Assembly: GCF_900143245.1 (NCBI RefSeq)
Contig: NZ_FRDK01000012.1
Location: 22,156 to 86,155, forward strand
From: Flavobacterium fryxellicola
GTDB taxonomy: Bacteria; Bacteroidota; Bacteroidia; Flavobacteriales; Flavobacteriaceae
Direction: 5' to 3'
DNA: 64,000 bases
In this document: positions 1 through 7,667 of the stretch, one piece after another
How positions within the stretch are numbered: the stretch's first letter is position 1
Layout of the letters: each line of letters begins with the position of its first letter
The notes under the pieces: generated by a model
What the model was told of the DNA's origin: nothing
The model's database searches: none
Seen by the model: only the letters and a program-made list of their open reading frames with translations
Made by a program: the position numbers and the translations under genes

Positions 1-69
1 TTAAGATTGCTAGTTTTTGATTTTTAAAGAAGAAAAAAGATATAAATAGATTTTTTGATAGTAGAAAGA

Positions 70-780
70 ATGAGTGTTATACAAGATTTTTTAAGGTACA
101 ATAGACAAATGATGTTGCCAGAAATAGGTGATTTGGGTCAAGAAAAACTCAAAAAAAGTAGCGTTTTAGTAATTGGCGCTGGCGGATTAGGGTGCCCAAT
201 TTTACAATATATCGCAACGGCTGGGGTTGGGATTATTGGAATCGTTGATTTTGACAAAATCGAATTACATAATTTACACCGCCAAATTTTGTATACAGAA
301 CAACATGTTGGGCAATCTAAAGCGCTGAGGGCAAAATCAGTTTTAGAAACTTTAAATCCACTGATTGAGATCATCGCTTTTGAAGAAAAATTAACAATTG
401 AAAATGCCAGCCGAATCATCAAGGATTTTGATGTAATTGTTGATGGTTGTGATAATTTTGAAACCCGTTATCTTGTAAATGATACTTGCGTAGCTTTAGG
501 AAAATCACTAATATATGGCAGTATCTTAAAATTTGAGGGTCAGATGGCTGTTTTTAATCACAATGGAAATAAAAATCTTCGTGACTTATTTCCAGAGCCA
601 CCAAATCCAAAAGACGTACCTAATTGCAACTTTAATGGTGTAATGGGTACACTTCCTGGAATTATTGGCACTATGATGGCACATGAAACTTTGAAACTGA
701 TTATGGATTTAACAACACTAAAAAATGAATTAATACTTTTTAATACTTTAGACTGGAGTTTTAAGAAGTTAAAATTTTAA
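70..780 (+). CDS. HesA/MoeB/ThiF family adenylyltransferase (E1-like)
   Basis: E1-like enzyme that adenylates the C-terminal Gly of a ubiquitin-like sulfur carrier (ThiS or MoaD type). About 236 aa from the ATG at 70; a TTG at 55 in the same frame is a less likely start. Visible motifs are the Rossmann nucleotide loop VIGAGGLG, the NLHRQILY segment with the family Arg, and DGCDNFETR. A Cys sits in NCNFNGVMG, near where family members carry their reactive Cys. The paired zinc-binding CxxC motifs of E. coli ThiF and MoeB are absent; only four Cys are present and none are paired. The gene converges on aat with a 3 nt gap. ThiF is favoured over MoeB only because thi operons in this phylum often end in such a gene; the upstream neighbour is outside the window. 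Confidence 0.85.
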   Translation: MSVIQDFLRYNRQMMLPEIGDLGQEKLKKSSVLVIGAGGLGCPILQYIATAGVGIIGIVDFDKIELHNLHRQILYTEQHVGQSKALRAKSVLETLNPLIEIIAFEEKLTIENASRIIKDFDVIVDGCDNFETRYLVNDTCVALGKSLIYGSILKFEGQMAVFNHNGNKNLRDLFPEPPNPKDVPNCNFNGVMGTLPGIIGTMMAHETLKLIMDLTTLKNELILFNTLDWSFKKLKF

Positions 781-783
781 ATA

Positions 784-1422
784 TTATTCCCTTTTCAATA
801 TTTCCATAAAATCGACTCGTGCTATTTCTCGACAACCTAAACTTTCGAGATGCGGATTATAAACTTGGCAATCCAACAGACTGTACTTTTCTTTTTTTAA
901 TTGGTTGACCAAAGCAATGAAGGCAACTTTTGAAGCATTTGACACTAAAGAGAACATACTTTCACCACAAAAGACGTGTCCCAAATCAATTCCGTATAAT
1001 CCACCGACCAATTCCTCATTTTGCCAAACTTCAACCGATTTGGCAATTCCACTTTCATTAAGTTTGCAATACGCTTCAATCATGTCGTTAGTAATCCAAG
1101 TCCCGTTTTGACCGTCTCGTTTTATGTTTTGACAGTTCGAAATCACTTCTCTAAAATTTTGGTTGAAAGTAACTTTGAAACTATTCCGATTCAAAATGTT
1201 TCGCATACTTTTAGAAATAATCATTTCATCTAGAAATAAAACCATTCTGGGATTTGGTGCCCACCACATAATGGGTTCACCATTTTCAAACCAAGGAAAG
1301 ATTCCGCTTTTGTAGGCAAGTAGTAATCGTTCCGGAGATAAATTACCTCCAATCGCTAAAATACCATCGCGATTAGCTTGGTCAACAGAAGGAAATAACA
1401 AATCTGCAGATAAATAATACAT
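784..1422 (-). CDS. aat: Leucyl/phenylalanyl-tRNA--protein transferase
   Basis: Transfers Leu or Phe from charged tRNA to N-terminal Lys or Arg of proteins, creating N-degrons for Clp-dependent turnover in the cytoplasm. At 212 aa it has the usual family length. The N-terminus LLFPSVDQANRDGILAIGG, followed by SGIFPWFENGEPIMWWAPNPR, is the diagnostic Aat signature, and the C-terminal HLESLGCREI also fits. It is a single gene, convergent with the ThiF-like gene. No oddities. Confidence 0.95.
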   Translation of the reverse strand: MYYLSADLLFPSVDQANRDGILAIGGNLSPERLLLAYKSGIFPWFENGEPIMWWAPNPRMVLFLDEMIISKSMRNILNRNSFKVTFNQNFREVISNCQNIKRDGQNGTWITNDMIEAYCKLNESGIAKSVEVWQNEELVGGLYGIDLGHVFCGESMFSLVSNASKVAFIALVNQLKKEKYSLLDCQVYNPHLESLGCREIARVDFMEILKRE

Positions 1423-1456
1423 ATTTCAATTTCAAAAATAAATGGCAATTTCAAAA

Positions 1457-1500
1457 AATAAAAAAGTCAGAAATTCAAGTAAAACTTAAACTTCTGACTT
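1457..1500 (-). terminator. Rho-independent terminator downstream of the DUF3127 gene
   Basis: A perfect stem AAGTCAGAA/TTCTGACTT, read on the minus strand, is followed by a T-rich run (TTTTTTATTTTT). It starts about 24 nt past the DUF3127 stop codon and separates that gene from aat. Confidence 0.75.
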
Positions 1501-1523
1501 ATAAATGCTAACTTTTTTACCTC

Positions 1524-1901
1524 TTAGAATGGTAAATCGTCAGCTTCTTCTTCGTTTAGGTTTGTTGCGGGTGCAAAAGCTTCGGCAGCAGGCATTGGAG
1601 GCATTTGTGACGCAGTTGCTTCAGCCGCTACTCGTTCTACTCTCCATCCTTGAATTGCATTAAAATATTTAGTCACTCCTTGGGGATCAACCCATTCGCG
1701 TCCTCTTAAATTGATAGCAACTTTTACGGCTTCACCCACTTTAAAACTATTCAATAAATCACATTTATCTTGTACAAATTCTACTAAAATATGTTGTGGA
1801 TATTGTTCTTCCGTGGTTACAACTAATTCTCTTTTCAAGAAACTTCCGCTTCCCACATTTTTTGCATCCCCAAGCATTTTAATTTTTCCTGTAACTTCCA
1901 T
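1524..1901 (-). CDS. DUF3127 domain protein with an SSB-like C-terminal tip
   Basis: A 125 aa cytoplasmic protein. Residues 1-95 match the DUF3127 family (MEVTGKIKMLG start, GREWVDPQGVTKYFNAIQGW segment), which looks like an OB-fold. After an Ala/Pro-rich linker the protein ends in EEADDLPF. That resembles the acidic, hydrophobic tip of bacterial single-stranded-DNA-binding proteins (D-D-[IL]-P-F), which recruits repair and replication partners. The family function is unknown; a role in ssDNA binding or SSB-partner recruitment is inferred from the tail alone. It ends in its own terminator. Confidence 0.85.
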   Translation of the reverse strand: MEVTGKIKMLGDAKNVGSGSFLKRELVVTTEEQYPQHILVEFVQDKCDLLNSFKVGEAVKVAINLRGREWVDPQGVTKYFNAIQGWRVERVAAEATASQMPPMPAAEAFAPATNLNEEEADDLPF

Positions 1902-1930
1902 CTTCGTTATTTTTAATGTTATTTATATTC

Positions 1931-2806
1931 TTATTTTTTTGCCAAAAGCACTTTCCAAGCAGACAAAACATCCTCGTCATCCAGATATTTTTTAGCTTCT
2001 AAGTGTACTTTTTGCTGATCATCAGCACTTAAAACGCCTTTTACAGCAAAATTCTGTTTTACAAATATACTAACTTCTTCCATTGTAGGCAAGGCTTCTA
2101 TATTTCCCAACATCCCTAAATCATTTCCATTAAAAACAGGGCTTTCCTTTATAAAAGTTGGAATAGCATCTACCCCAATTCCTAAAGTTGACAATGGTTT
2201 TGGCACTTCAAAAAGTCCTTGGTTGGATCTGGAATACCAATTTCCGCCTAATCTGGAGACTAGATCTATTTTATATTGATCAATGGCTCCATTTTCGTCT
2301 AAAACGGATTCATCAATGTGAATGCGCACTACTTCACAAAGCACTAAATTTCCTGCCCCACCTTCTGTACCTAAGGGGATAATCTGAGTGACTTTGCATT
2401 CAAATTGAACAGGCGATTCCTTTACTCTAAAAGGCTTCACCACTTCAGAAGCTATTGGCGTCAAACCTGATTTCACAAATTCATCGATCCCAACCGCATA
2501 CTCCGTACTCGCTAGCGAAGTTTGCTGCACCATATCATAATTCACCACGTTAATCACTACTTCTCGGGTTGCTTCGACATTCATTAAGGTATGTTTTACC
2601 GAATTATCACGCACCCGTCTTGCTGGCGAAAATATAAGAATGGGCGGATTAGCACTGAACACATTGAAGAAACTGAAAGGCGATAGGTTTGGATTCCCAT
2701 CAACATCCATAGTGCTGGCAAAAGCAATAGGCCTAGGCCCTACAGAACTTTGCAAATACCCTTGTAACTTTGCCGTTTCAATACTTTTAGGATCAATAGT
2801 AATCAT
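1931..2806 (-). CDS. Flavin reductase family protein (FMN-binding split barrel)
   Basis: A 291 aa protein with the FMN-binding split-barrel fold of flavin reductase-like proteins. Motifs include SSVGPRPIAFASTMDVDGN and NLSPFSFFNVFSANPP near the N-terminus (flavin and phosphate contacts) and RDNSVKHTLMN. The C-terminal 90 residues are an extension seen in the longer flavobacterial members. It lies 29 nt downstream of the DUF3127 gene's start and reads the same way, so the two may be cotranscribed. The substrate cannot be told from sequence. Confidence 0.85.
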   Translation of the reverse strand: MITIDPKSIETAKLQGYLQSSVGPRPIAFASTMDVDGNPNLSPFSFFNVFSANPPILIFSPARRVRDNSVKHTLMNVEATREVVINVVNYDMVQQTSLASTEYAVGIDEFVKSGLTPIASEVVKPFRVKESPVQFECKVTQIIPLGTEGGAGNLVLCEVVRIHIDESVLDENGAIDQYKIDLVSRLGGNWYSRSNQGLFEVPKPLSTLGIGVDAIPTFIKESPVFNGNDLGMLGNIEALPTMEEVSIFVKQNFAVKGVLSADDQQKVHLEAKKYLDDEDVLSAWKVLLAKK

Positions 2807-2980
2807 ACTTTTTATTTATTTCTTAGAGATACAAAAGTAGACAAATGAATTAAGTTTTAGAAGCAGTAATGTAGAAATAGAATGAAATTAGGTTTTAGCT
2901 TTTTCAAAAATAAATTCTTTGATTGAAACTAAAATACTTCCGTATTAATTTCATTATATTTATACCTCAAAAATCTATTT

Positions 2981-4129
2981 ATGCTGTTTTCTGAAAGAAG
3001 AAATACAACCCGTTGGATTATCATTTTCGCCTCATTTCTCATCATCTCCTTAATACTTTGGAACACGTATACTTTTTTTCAAATTTTTAAAAACGAAGAA
3101 CGCTTAAAAATGAACCTTTGGGCACAAGCCCAAAAAACACTAATTAACGCGGACGAAAATACAGAAGTCGAACTTCCTCTTCAGATTTTTAGCAACAATA
3201 CTTCTATCCCCATTGTACTCACCGAAAATGACAGCATAATAAACACCGTCAATATTGATGAAGCTGTCGTAGAAAACAAGCTAAAAGCAATTGCTTTTTT
3301 ACAAGCCTTAAAAAATGAAAATGAGCCCATTGTCATTGAATATGTCCCAGGAAAATTTCAAAATTTATACTATGGTAATTCCGCTTTACTGAATAAATTA
3401 AAATATTATCCTGTTGCCTTAGTACTCATTATTGTCTTATTTGGAAGTTTGGTTTATAATTTTTATCGAAGTACCAAAATGGCCACACAAAACAAACTTT
3501 GGGCTGGTATGGCCAAAGAAACGGCACATCAAATTGGCACTCCGCTTTCGTCTTTGATAGGTTGGGTTGAACTCTTAAAATCGGAAAACGTAGAGGAAAG
3601 TACCACCTTTGAAATTGAAAAAGACATTGAACGCTTGCAAACCATTACCGATCGTTTCTCGAAAATAGGATCTGAACCCAAATTAGAAAATAAAGACATC
3701 GTAGCCGAAACACAGCAATCCTACGACTACTTACAATCCCGATTTTCCAAGCAAATTGAGTTTTCATTTAAAGCGCCAGAATCGCGCATTATGGTTTTAT
3801 TGAACCCCACGCTACACAGCTGGACAATCGAAAATTTAGTAAAAAATGCTATCGATGCGATGAAAGGAAAAGGGAAATTAGCTTTACAAATTGAGCAGGA
3901 AGGGGACTTTGTAAAAATAAATATCTCCGACACCGGCAGCGGAATTCAGAAAAAACAATTCAAAAGCATATTTGAACCTGGTTTTACCACCAAAAAAAGG
4001 GGCTGGGGATTAGGACTTTCTCTAACCAAAAGAATTGTGGAAGAATACCACAAAGGAACCATTAAAGTCTTACATTCCGAAATTGGAAAAGGAACAACGA
4101 TGCAAGTAAGTTTAAAAAAAGTCTTCTAA
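2981..4129 (+). CDS. Membrane sensor histidine kinase
   Basis: A 382 aa inner-membrane two-component sensor. TM1 is at about 12-33 and TM2 at about 143-161, flanking a roughly 110 aa periplasmic sensor region. The cytoplasmic part has the H-box ETAHQIGTPLSSLIGW with phospho-acceptor His183. It then has a HATPase_c domain: N-box VKNAIDAMKGKG, G1 DTGSGI and G2 WGLGLSLTKRI. There is no recognisable HAMP domain. No response regulator gene lies next to it, so it is an orphan here. Its 3' end overlaps the convergent transglutaminase-like gene by 4 nt. Confidence 0.93.
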   Translation: MLFSERRNTTRWIIIFASFLIISLILWNTYTFFQIFKNEERLKMNLWAQAQKTLINADENTEVELPLQIFSNNTSIPIVLTENDSIINTVNIDEAVVENKLKAIAFLQALKNENEPIVIEYVPGKFQNLYYGNSALLNKLKYYPVALVLIIVLFGSLVYNFYRSTKMATQNKLWAGMAKETAHQIGTPLSSLIGWVELLKSENVEESTTFEIEKDIERLQTITDRFSKIGSEPKLENKDIVAETQQSYDYLQSRFSKQIEFSFKAPESRIMVLLNPTLHSWTIENLVKNAIDAMKGKGKLALQIEQEGDFVKINISDTGSGIQKKQFKSIFEPGFTTKKRGWGLGLSLTKRIVEEYHKGTIKVLHSEIGKGTTMQVSLKKVF

Positions 4130-5298
4130 TGTGACGAAACTCTAAGCTGGGAGAATTTAGAAAACATTGTTTTTCTACTACTTTTAGACTTGCTCAAATA
4201 GTTTTGTACAAATGAAGCATGTTCATTGGCTTGCGCCAAAGCTTTACTAAGGGACTTTTTGACTGAAGCCACATAAGCTGAACTCTCACTTCCTACTGGA
4301 CCCACTGCATAAATTGCGTCTTGGCATTTAGCTAGTTTTTCCTGCGGCGTCTGGATCATCTTGCTAATTTCATCGTCTGAAAAAGTGGGTTTGAACTGAT
4401 TGTTTCGGTAATGAACAAAATCATTCAGTAAGATAACTGCAAGGTTCATTTCGTTCACAATAGCGTTTAATTTCTCGATATTAGCGTTTCTTCGCAAGTA
4501 CTCTAATTTTTTCTTTTTAAAATCGTAACGTTCTAGTACCAAAGCGTTTTTTAATCCGTTTTTTTCTATTCTTTCTGCTGCTGCATACAACTGATCGGTT
4601 TCGGACATAGCATTGTATTTGCTGATTTCTCGCTCAAAATCAAAGTACTTTTTGGATGTATTTATCTGGACTTTCCCTGCGTAAAATTCACTATTAGTAA
4701 TGGGATAGTATAGAAATTGCCACAAATAATCAAATGGAATATGTGAAGCAATTATTTTAGCTGGATCCGCCTTAAAATAAACATTATTTAGTTTTTTACT
4801 AAATTGCCCATTGTGAACGTATCCCGATCCCCAAGTTGGATCAAACAGATACCATTTAGTATCTATTTTTGCAGCATTCCAAGCGTGTGCCAATTTTCCT
4901 ACTGTACCATTTTGCTTATTATAGCCTTGAATAATATAGGACTCAATTCCAATTTTATCAGACAGTTCCTTAAAAACGGCAGCATAATGACTGCAAACTC
5001 CTTTTCTTGTTTTTAAAGTTCTAGTAATTTTATCTTGTGCTGTTTCACTAAAATTAACTGCATATCTAGTAGTTACATCATATCTAATATTTGATGCCGT
5101 CCAGTAAAAAGCGGCTCGAATTTTATCCGTCTCTGTTTTGAAATTAGTATTGATATATGCGGCAATTGCTGTTGTAGAAGTAGTTTGATTTGAAGGGATA
5201 ATGGCCATTTTAGCGTCGACTAGCGTATAATCTGTACTACCTTGCCCAAAACTTAAAAGTGTAATAAATAGGGAGAAAAGTATAAAATTATTTTTCAT
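4126..5298 (-). CDS. Secreted transglutaminase-like domain protein
   Basis: A 390 aa protein with an N-terminal Sec signal peptide (about 1-19, ending LLSFGQG). The transglutaminase-like papain-fold core has the triad Cys102 (RKGVCSHYAA), His138 (LAHAWNA) and Asp153 (YLFDPTWG), in the typical order and spacing. The C-terminal 200 residues are charged and helical with no recognised domain. These proteins are usually periplasmic cysteine proteases or peptidases; the substrate is unknown. The stop codon overlaps that of the convergent histidine kinase (shared bases 4126-4129). Confidence 0.87.
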   Translation of the reverse strand: MKNNFILFSLFITLLSFGQGSTDYTLVDAKMAIIPSNQTTSTTAIAAYINTNFKTETDKIRAAFYWTASNIRYDVTTRYAVNFSETAQDKITRTLKTRKGVCSHYAAVFKELSDKIGIESYIIQGYNKQNGTVGKLAHAWNAAKIDTKWYLFDPTWGSGYVHNGQFSKKLNNVYFKADPAKIIASHIPFDYLWQFLYYPITNSEFYAGKVQINTSKKYFDFEREISKYNAMSETDQLYAAAERIEKNGLKNALVLERYDFKKKKLEYLRRNANIEKLNAIVNEMNLAVILLNDFVHYRNNQFKPTFSDDEISKMIQTPQEKLAKCQDAIYAVGPVGSESSAYVASVKKSLSKALAQANEHASFVQNYLSKSKSSRKTMFSKFSQLRVSSH

Positions 5299-5318
5299 AT
5301 TGTAGTATAGCTCAAAGT

Positions 5319-5350
5319 AAAAGGGAATACGTTTTCACCTATTCCCTTTT
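5319..5350 (-). terminator. Terminator of the greA-HIT transcript
   Basis: Perfect 11 bp stem (AAAAGGGAATA/TATTCCCTTTT) with a 10 nt loop, 40 nt past the HIT gene stop on the minus strand. It lies just upstream of the transglutaminase-like gene, which therefore probably has its own promoter. Confidence 0.7.
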
Positions 5351-5389
5351 AAACGAAAACCATACCAATTTATTCTATTTGTGCAACTA

Positions 5390-5776
5390 TTATAAATTCG
5401 ATTGTATTTTTATTGCTAAAGCTTCAAATTCATCTTTCGACATGGATACTTTATTTTGAAAACGCATTTCATCCATTTCATTCAAAGGAATCAAGTGAAC
5501 GTGTGCATGTGGCACTTCAAGTCCAACAACCGCCATACCAATTCGTTTGCAAGGAATCGTTTTCTCTAGTGCAACCGCAATTTTTTTAGAAAACTGCATC
5601 AGCCCGATATACAAGTCCTCTTCCATTTCAAAAATCTTATTGATTTCCTGTTTTGGAATACAAAGTGTGTGTCCTTTTGCATTTGGATTAACATCTAAAA
5701 AAGCCAAGAAATTTGAGTCTTCGGCAATTTTATAACAAGGGATTTCTCCGTTAACTATTTTAGTAAATATTGACAT
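5390..5776 (-). CDS. HIT family protein (histidine-triad nucleotide hydrolase)
   Basis: A 128 aa protein of the HIT superfamily, which hydrolyses nucleotide phosphoramidates or dinucleotides. The N-terminus MSIFTKIVNGEIPCYKI is typical of HINT-type proteins, and the triad HAHVHLIPL supplies His90, His92 and His94. It lies 66 nt downstream of greA on the same strand, an arrangement common in flavobacteria, and the pair ends at the terminator at 5319-5350. Confidence 0.93.
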   Translation of the reverse strand: MSIFTKIVNGEIPCYKIAEDSNFLAFLDVNPNAKGHTLCIPKQEINKIFEMEEDLYIGLMQFSKKIAVALEKTIPCKRIGMAVVGLEVPHAHVHLIPLNEMDEMRFQNKVSMSKDEFEALAIKIQSNL

Positions 5777-5842
5777 AGTTGATTTGTTACCGTGGTTTTT
5801 TGTTTAAAATATTAAAAGAGTAACCCGCTAGACTTAAAAAAA

Positions 5843-6319
5843 TTAATCTCTTGTGATTTCTAAAATTTCGAATTTTAAAACCCCATTTGGAACTGTAATC
5901 TCCGCAAATTCACCCACTGATTTTCCCAATAATCCTTTACCAATTGGCGAGGTTACAGAAATTTTTCCGGTTTTTAAATCGGCTTCACTTTCCGCTACCA
6001 AGGTATATTTCATTTCCACTCCATTGGTCTGGTTTTTGATTTTCACATTGGACAAAACCAACACTTTAGAAACATCCAAATGTGTTTCATCAATTAATCG
6101 AGCGTTCGAATGTACTTCTTCTAGTTTAGCAATACGCATTTCCAGCATTCCTTGCGCTTCTTTGGCTGCATCGTACTCGGCATTTTCTGAAAGATCGCCT
6201 TTATCTCTTGCTTCGGCTATATCCGCTGATGCTTTTGGGCGCATGACGCTTTTTAAATAATCTAATTCTTCTCTTAATTTCTTTAACCCTTCTGCGGTGT
6301 AATACGATACTGTACTCAT
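5843..6319 (-). CDS. greA: Transcription elongation factor GreA
   Basis: A 158 aa elongation factor that enters the RNA polymerase secondary channel and stimulates cleavage of backtracked transcripts. The N-terminal coiled coil carries the acidic tip DKGDLSENAEYDAAKEAQ, with the catalytic Asp/Glu. The C-terminal FKBP-like domain includes VTSPIGKGLLGKSVGE. It is first in a greA-HIT operon. An intrinsic-terminator-like hairpin sits in its leader (6343-6367), suggesting attenuation. Confidence 0.97.
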   Translation of the reverse strand: MSTVSYYTAEGLKKLREELDYLKSVMRPKASADIAEARDKGDLSENAEYDAAKEAQGMLEMRIAKLEEVHSNARLIDETHLDVSKVLVLSNVKIKNQTNGVEMKYTLVAESEADLKTGKISVTSPIGKGLLGKSVGEFAEITVPNGVLKFEILEITRD

Positions 6320-6342
6320 AACTTCCTCATTTATATAAATAG

Positions 6343-6367
6343 AAAAAATCCCATCAGGACGGGATTT
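6343..6367 (-). terminator. Hairpin with U-tract in the greA leader (candidate attenuator)
   Basis: On the minus strand AAATCCC pairs with GGGATTT across an 8 nt loop and runs into six T residues, 24 nt before the greA ATG. No minus-strand gene lies upstream for it to end; the next gene, at 6482, is on the plus strand. It is therefore best explained as an attenuator inside the greA leader. Confidence 0.6.
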
Positions 6368-6481
6368 ATTTCCACTAAGATACTACTATTGTTTTTTTGT
6401 CTATAAAAATATGTTAATCATATATAATTCAAAGTTAAATAAATTAAATTTGTTTCACTAATACTTTGACACTATTTTAAA

Positions 6482-6895
6482 ATGAAAAAATATTCCTTCT
6501 TTTTATTAATTATCCCGTTACTTTTTTCGTGTAGTGATTCTGGTTTTAACAATACAAATCCATATCTACCTAATTATAGTTTTACTATGGATATCAATAT
6601 GAAGTTGCCTTCCTATTCCAATCTTAAGTTTGTAAGTAACTCGGTTATTATTCCTGGACTTGGAATACGAGGCGTTATTGTTTTTAATACTGGGAGCGGT
6701 TATAATGCTTTTGACGCGGCTTGTCCCAATCAAGTTTTAAGCCCCTGTTCGACCATGACCATAAAAGGAATTAAAGCAGTTTGCACTTGTGACAATGAGG
6801 AATACAATTTATTTACCGGGCAGGGAACTTTACAATATCCAATGAAACAATATCGGGTGCAGGTCAACGGAGATGTACTTAGGGTATATAATTAA
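6482..6895 (+). CDS. Rieske-like lipoprotein lacking the cluster histidines
   Basis: A 137 aa probable lipoprotein: signal peptide with lipobox LLFSC, acylated Cys17. The body resembles the Rieske iron-sulfur fold, with pairs C81-P-N / C89 and C101-T-C103-D where a true Rieske protein has CxH and CxxH. Both cluster-ligand His positions are therefore Asn or Asp, while four Cys remain (81, 89, 101, 103). Loss of the [2Fe-2S] cluster, with Cys kept as disulfides or as another metal site, is inferred. The family assignment is tentative. Confidence 0.65.
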   Translation: MKKYSFFLLIIPLLFSCSDSGFNNTNPYLPNYSFTMDINMKLPSYSNLKFVSNSVIIPGLGIRGVIVFNTGSGYNAFDAACPNQVLSPCSTMTIKGIKAVCTCDNEEYNLFTGQGTLQYPMKQYRVQVNGDVLRVYN

Positions 6896-6901
6896 TCTTT
6901 T

Positions 6902-7016
6902 GGGCGTGACAGCAAAAAACAAAAGGGGCTACTCATCGCATTTGTCATTGGCCCCATTTGTTTTTTGCTGTCGGGCTATTCGCTCCGCTGCGGCGGATTG
7001 CTGCTATCCCTCACGC
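6902..7016. repeat. GGGCGTGA...TCACGC structured repeat, copy 1
   Basis: Bounded by GGGCGTGA and TCACGC, which pair as GCGTGA/TCACGC. Inside is a long hairpin (GACAGCAAAAAACAAA pairing with TTTGTTTTTTGCTGTC, extended by GGGGC/GCCCC), then GTCGGGCT, then a short GGAT/ATCC hairpin. Copy 2 is at 27595-27690, with the same ends and GTCGGGCT block but unrelated, still self-pairing arms. A 62-codon frame through this element is not a gene. Confidence 0.7.
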
Positions 7017-7066
7017 GTTTCAACCACAAATTTTTTATAATAAACTTGTTTTTATTGTCTACCACT

Positions 7067-7501
7067 TTATTTTTTATCAAAGGAATACCGAACACCAATA
7101 AGACCTCTGAGGACTGCATTATCCTCAATTCTAAATTCAGGTGTAAGTTCTAAAACTAGTGCTATTTTTTTAAAATCCTTGATTGGAAAAATCTCTAAAG
7201 ATGCAGGAATTACAAAAGAATTTATTTCATCAAAACCCCTAAAAGGACTCAAATTCACACCTAAACCAATCGAAAAACGGTGATACTCTTTAGTTTCAAA
7301 ATTATAAAATACGTTTGTTTCTATAGGCAAGGAATCGAAGTAATTATAAGCAAAAACTTTTAACTCGAAGTTTATAGTTTTATTTTTACTGGTATTCATT
7401 CCTACAACATAGTTAGAAAACCCAGTGACTGCTATTTGTGAATGACCAGCGAGGCCAATAAAAAACAAAATAATGATGAAGGTCTGCTTGAAATTTTTCA
7501 T
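7067..7501 (-). CDS. Hypothetical exported protein, probable small outer-membrane barrel
   Basis: A 144 aa protein with a Sec signal peptide (about 1-21, ending GLAGHSQ). The rest alternates polar and hydrophobic residues in short strands (INFELKVFAYNYF, RFSIGLGVNLSPF, ALVLELTPEFRI) and ends in an aromatic/basic strand (GVRYSFDKK). That fits a small outer-membrane beta-barrel or barrel fragment. No family is recognised. It follows the TonB receptor gene on the same strand after 166 nt and may or may not belong to that unit. Confidence 0.6.
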   Translation of the reverse strand: MKNFKQTFIIILFFIGLAGHSQIAVTGFSNYVVGMNTSKNKTINFELKVFAYNYFDSLPIETNVFYNFETKEYHRFSIGLGVNLSPFRGFDEINSFVIPASLEIFPIKDFKKIALVLELTPEFRIEDNAVLRGLIGVRYSFDKK

Positions 7502-7667
7502 TCTTACTGCTGGTTTGAAATTTTTAAATAGTGCTATGGTTAGTCTTCATGAAAATTAAAAAAAGAAAAATACTCCTTACGTATTTACTTATTTATTAAC
7601 AAAAAATTAACGTGTTTGTTTTTATACTTCAAGAAGTAATACTCTTGTTTTTAGCTGTTTAAGTTTA

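Noticed and set aside
1..54. End of an upstream gene
   Set aside because: All three plus frames close within a few codons and none gives a recognisable C-terminus; nothing can be supported.
6965..7153. A 62-codon plus-strand frame
   Set aside because: It starts inside the GGGCGTGA...TCACGC repeat and overlaps the end of the minus-strand exported protein gene; no protein-like features.
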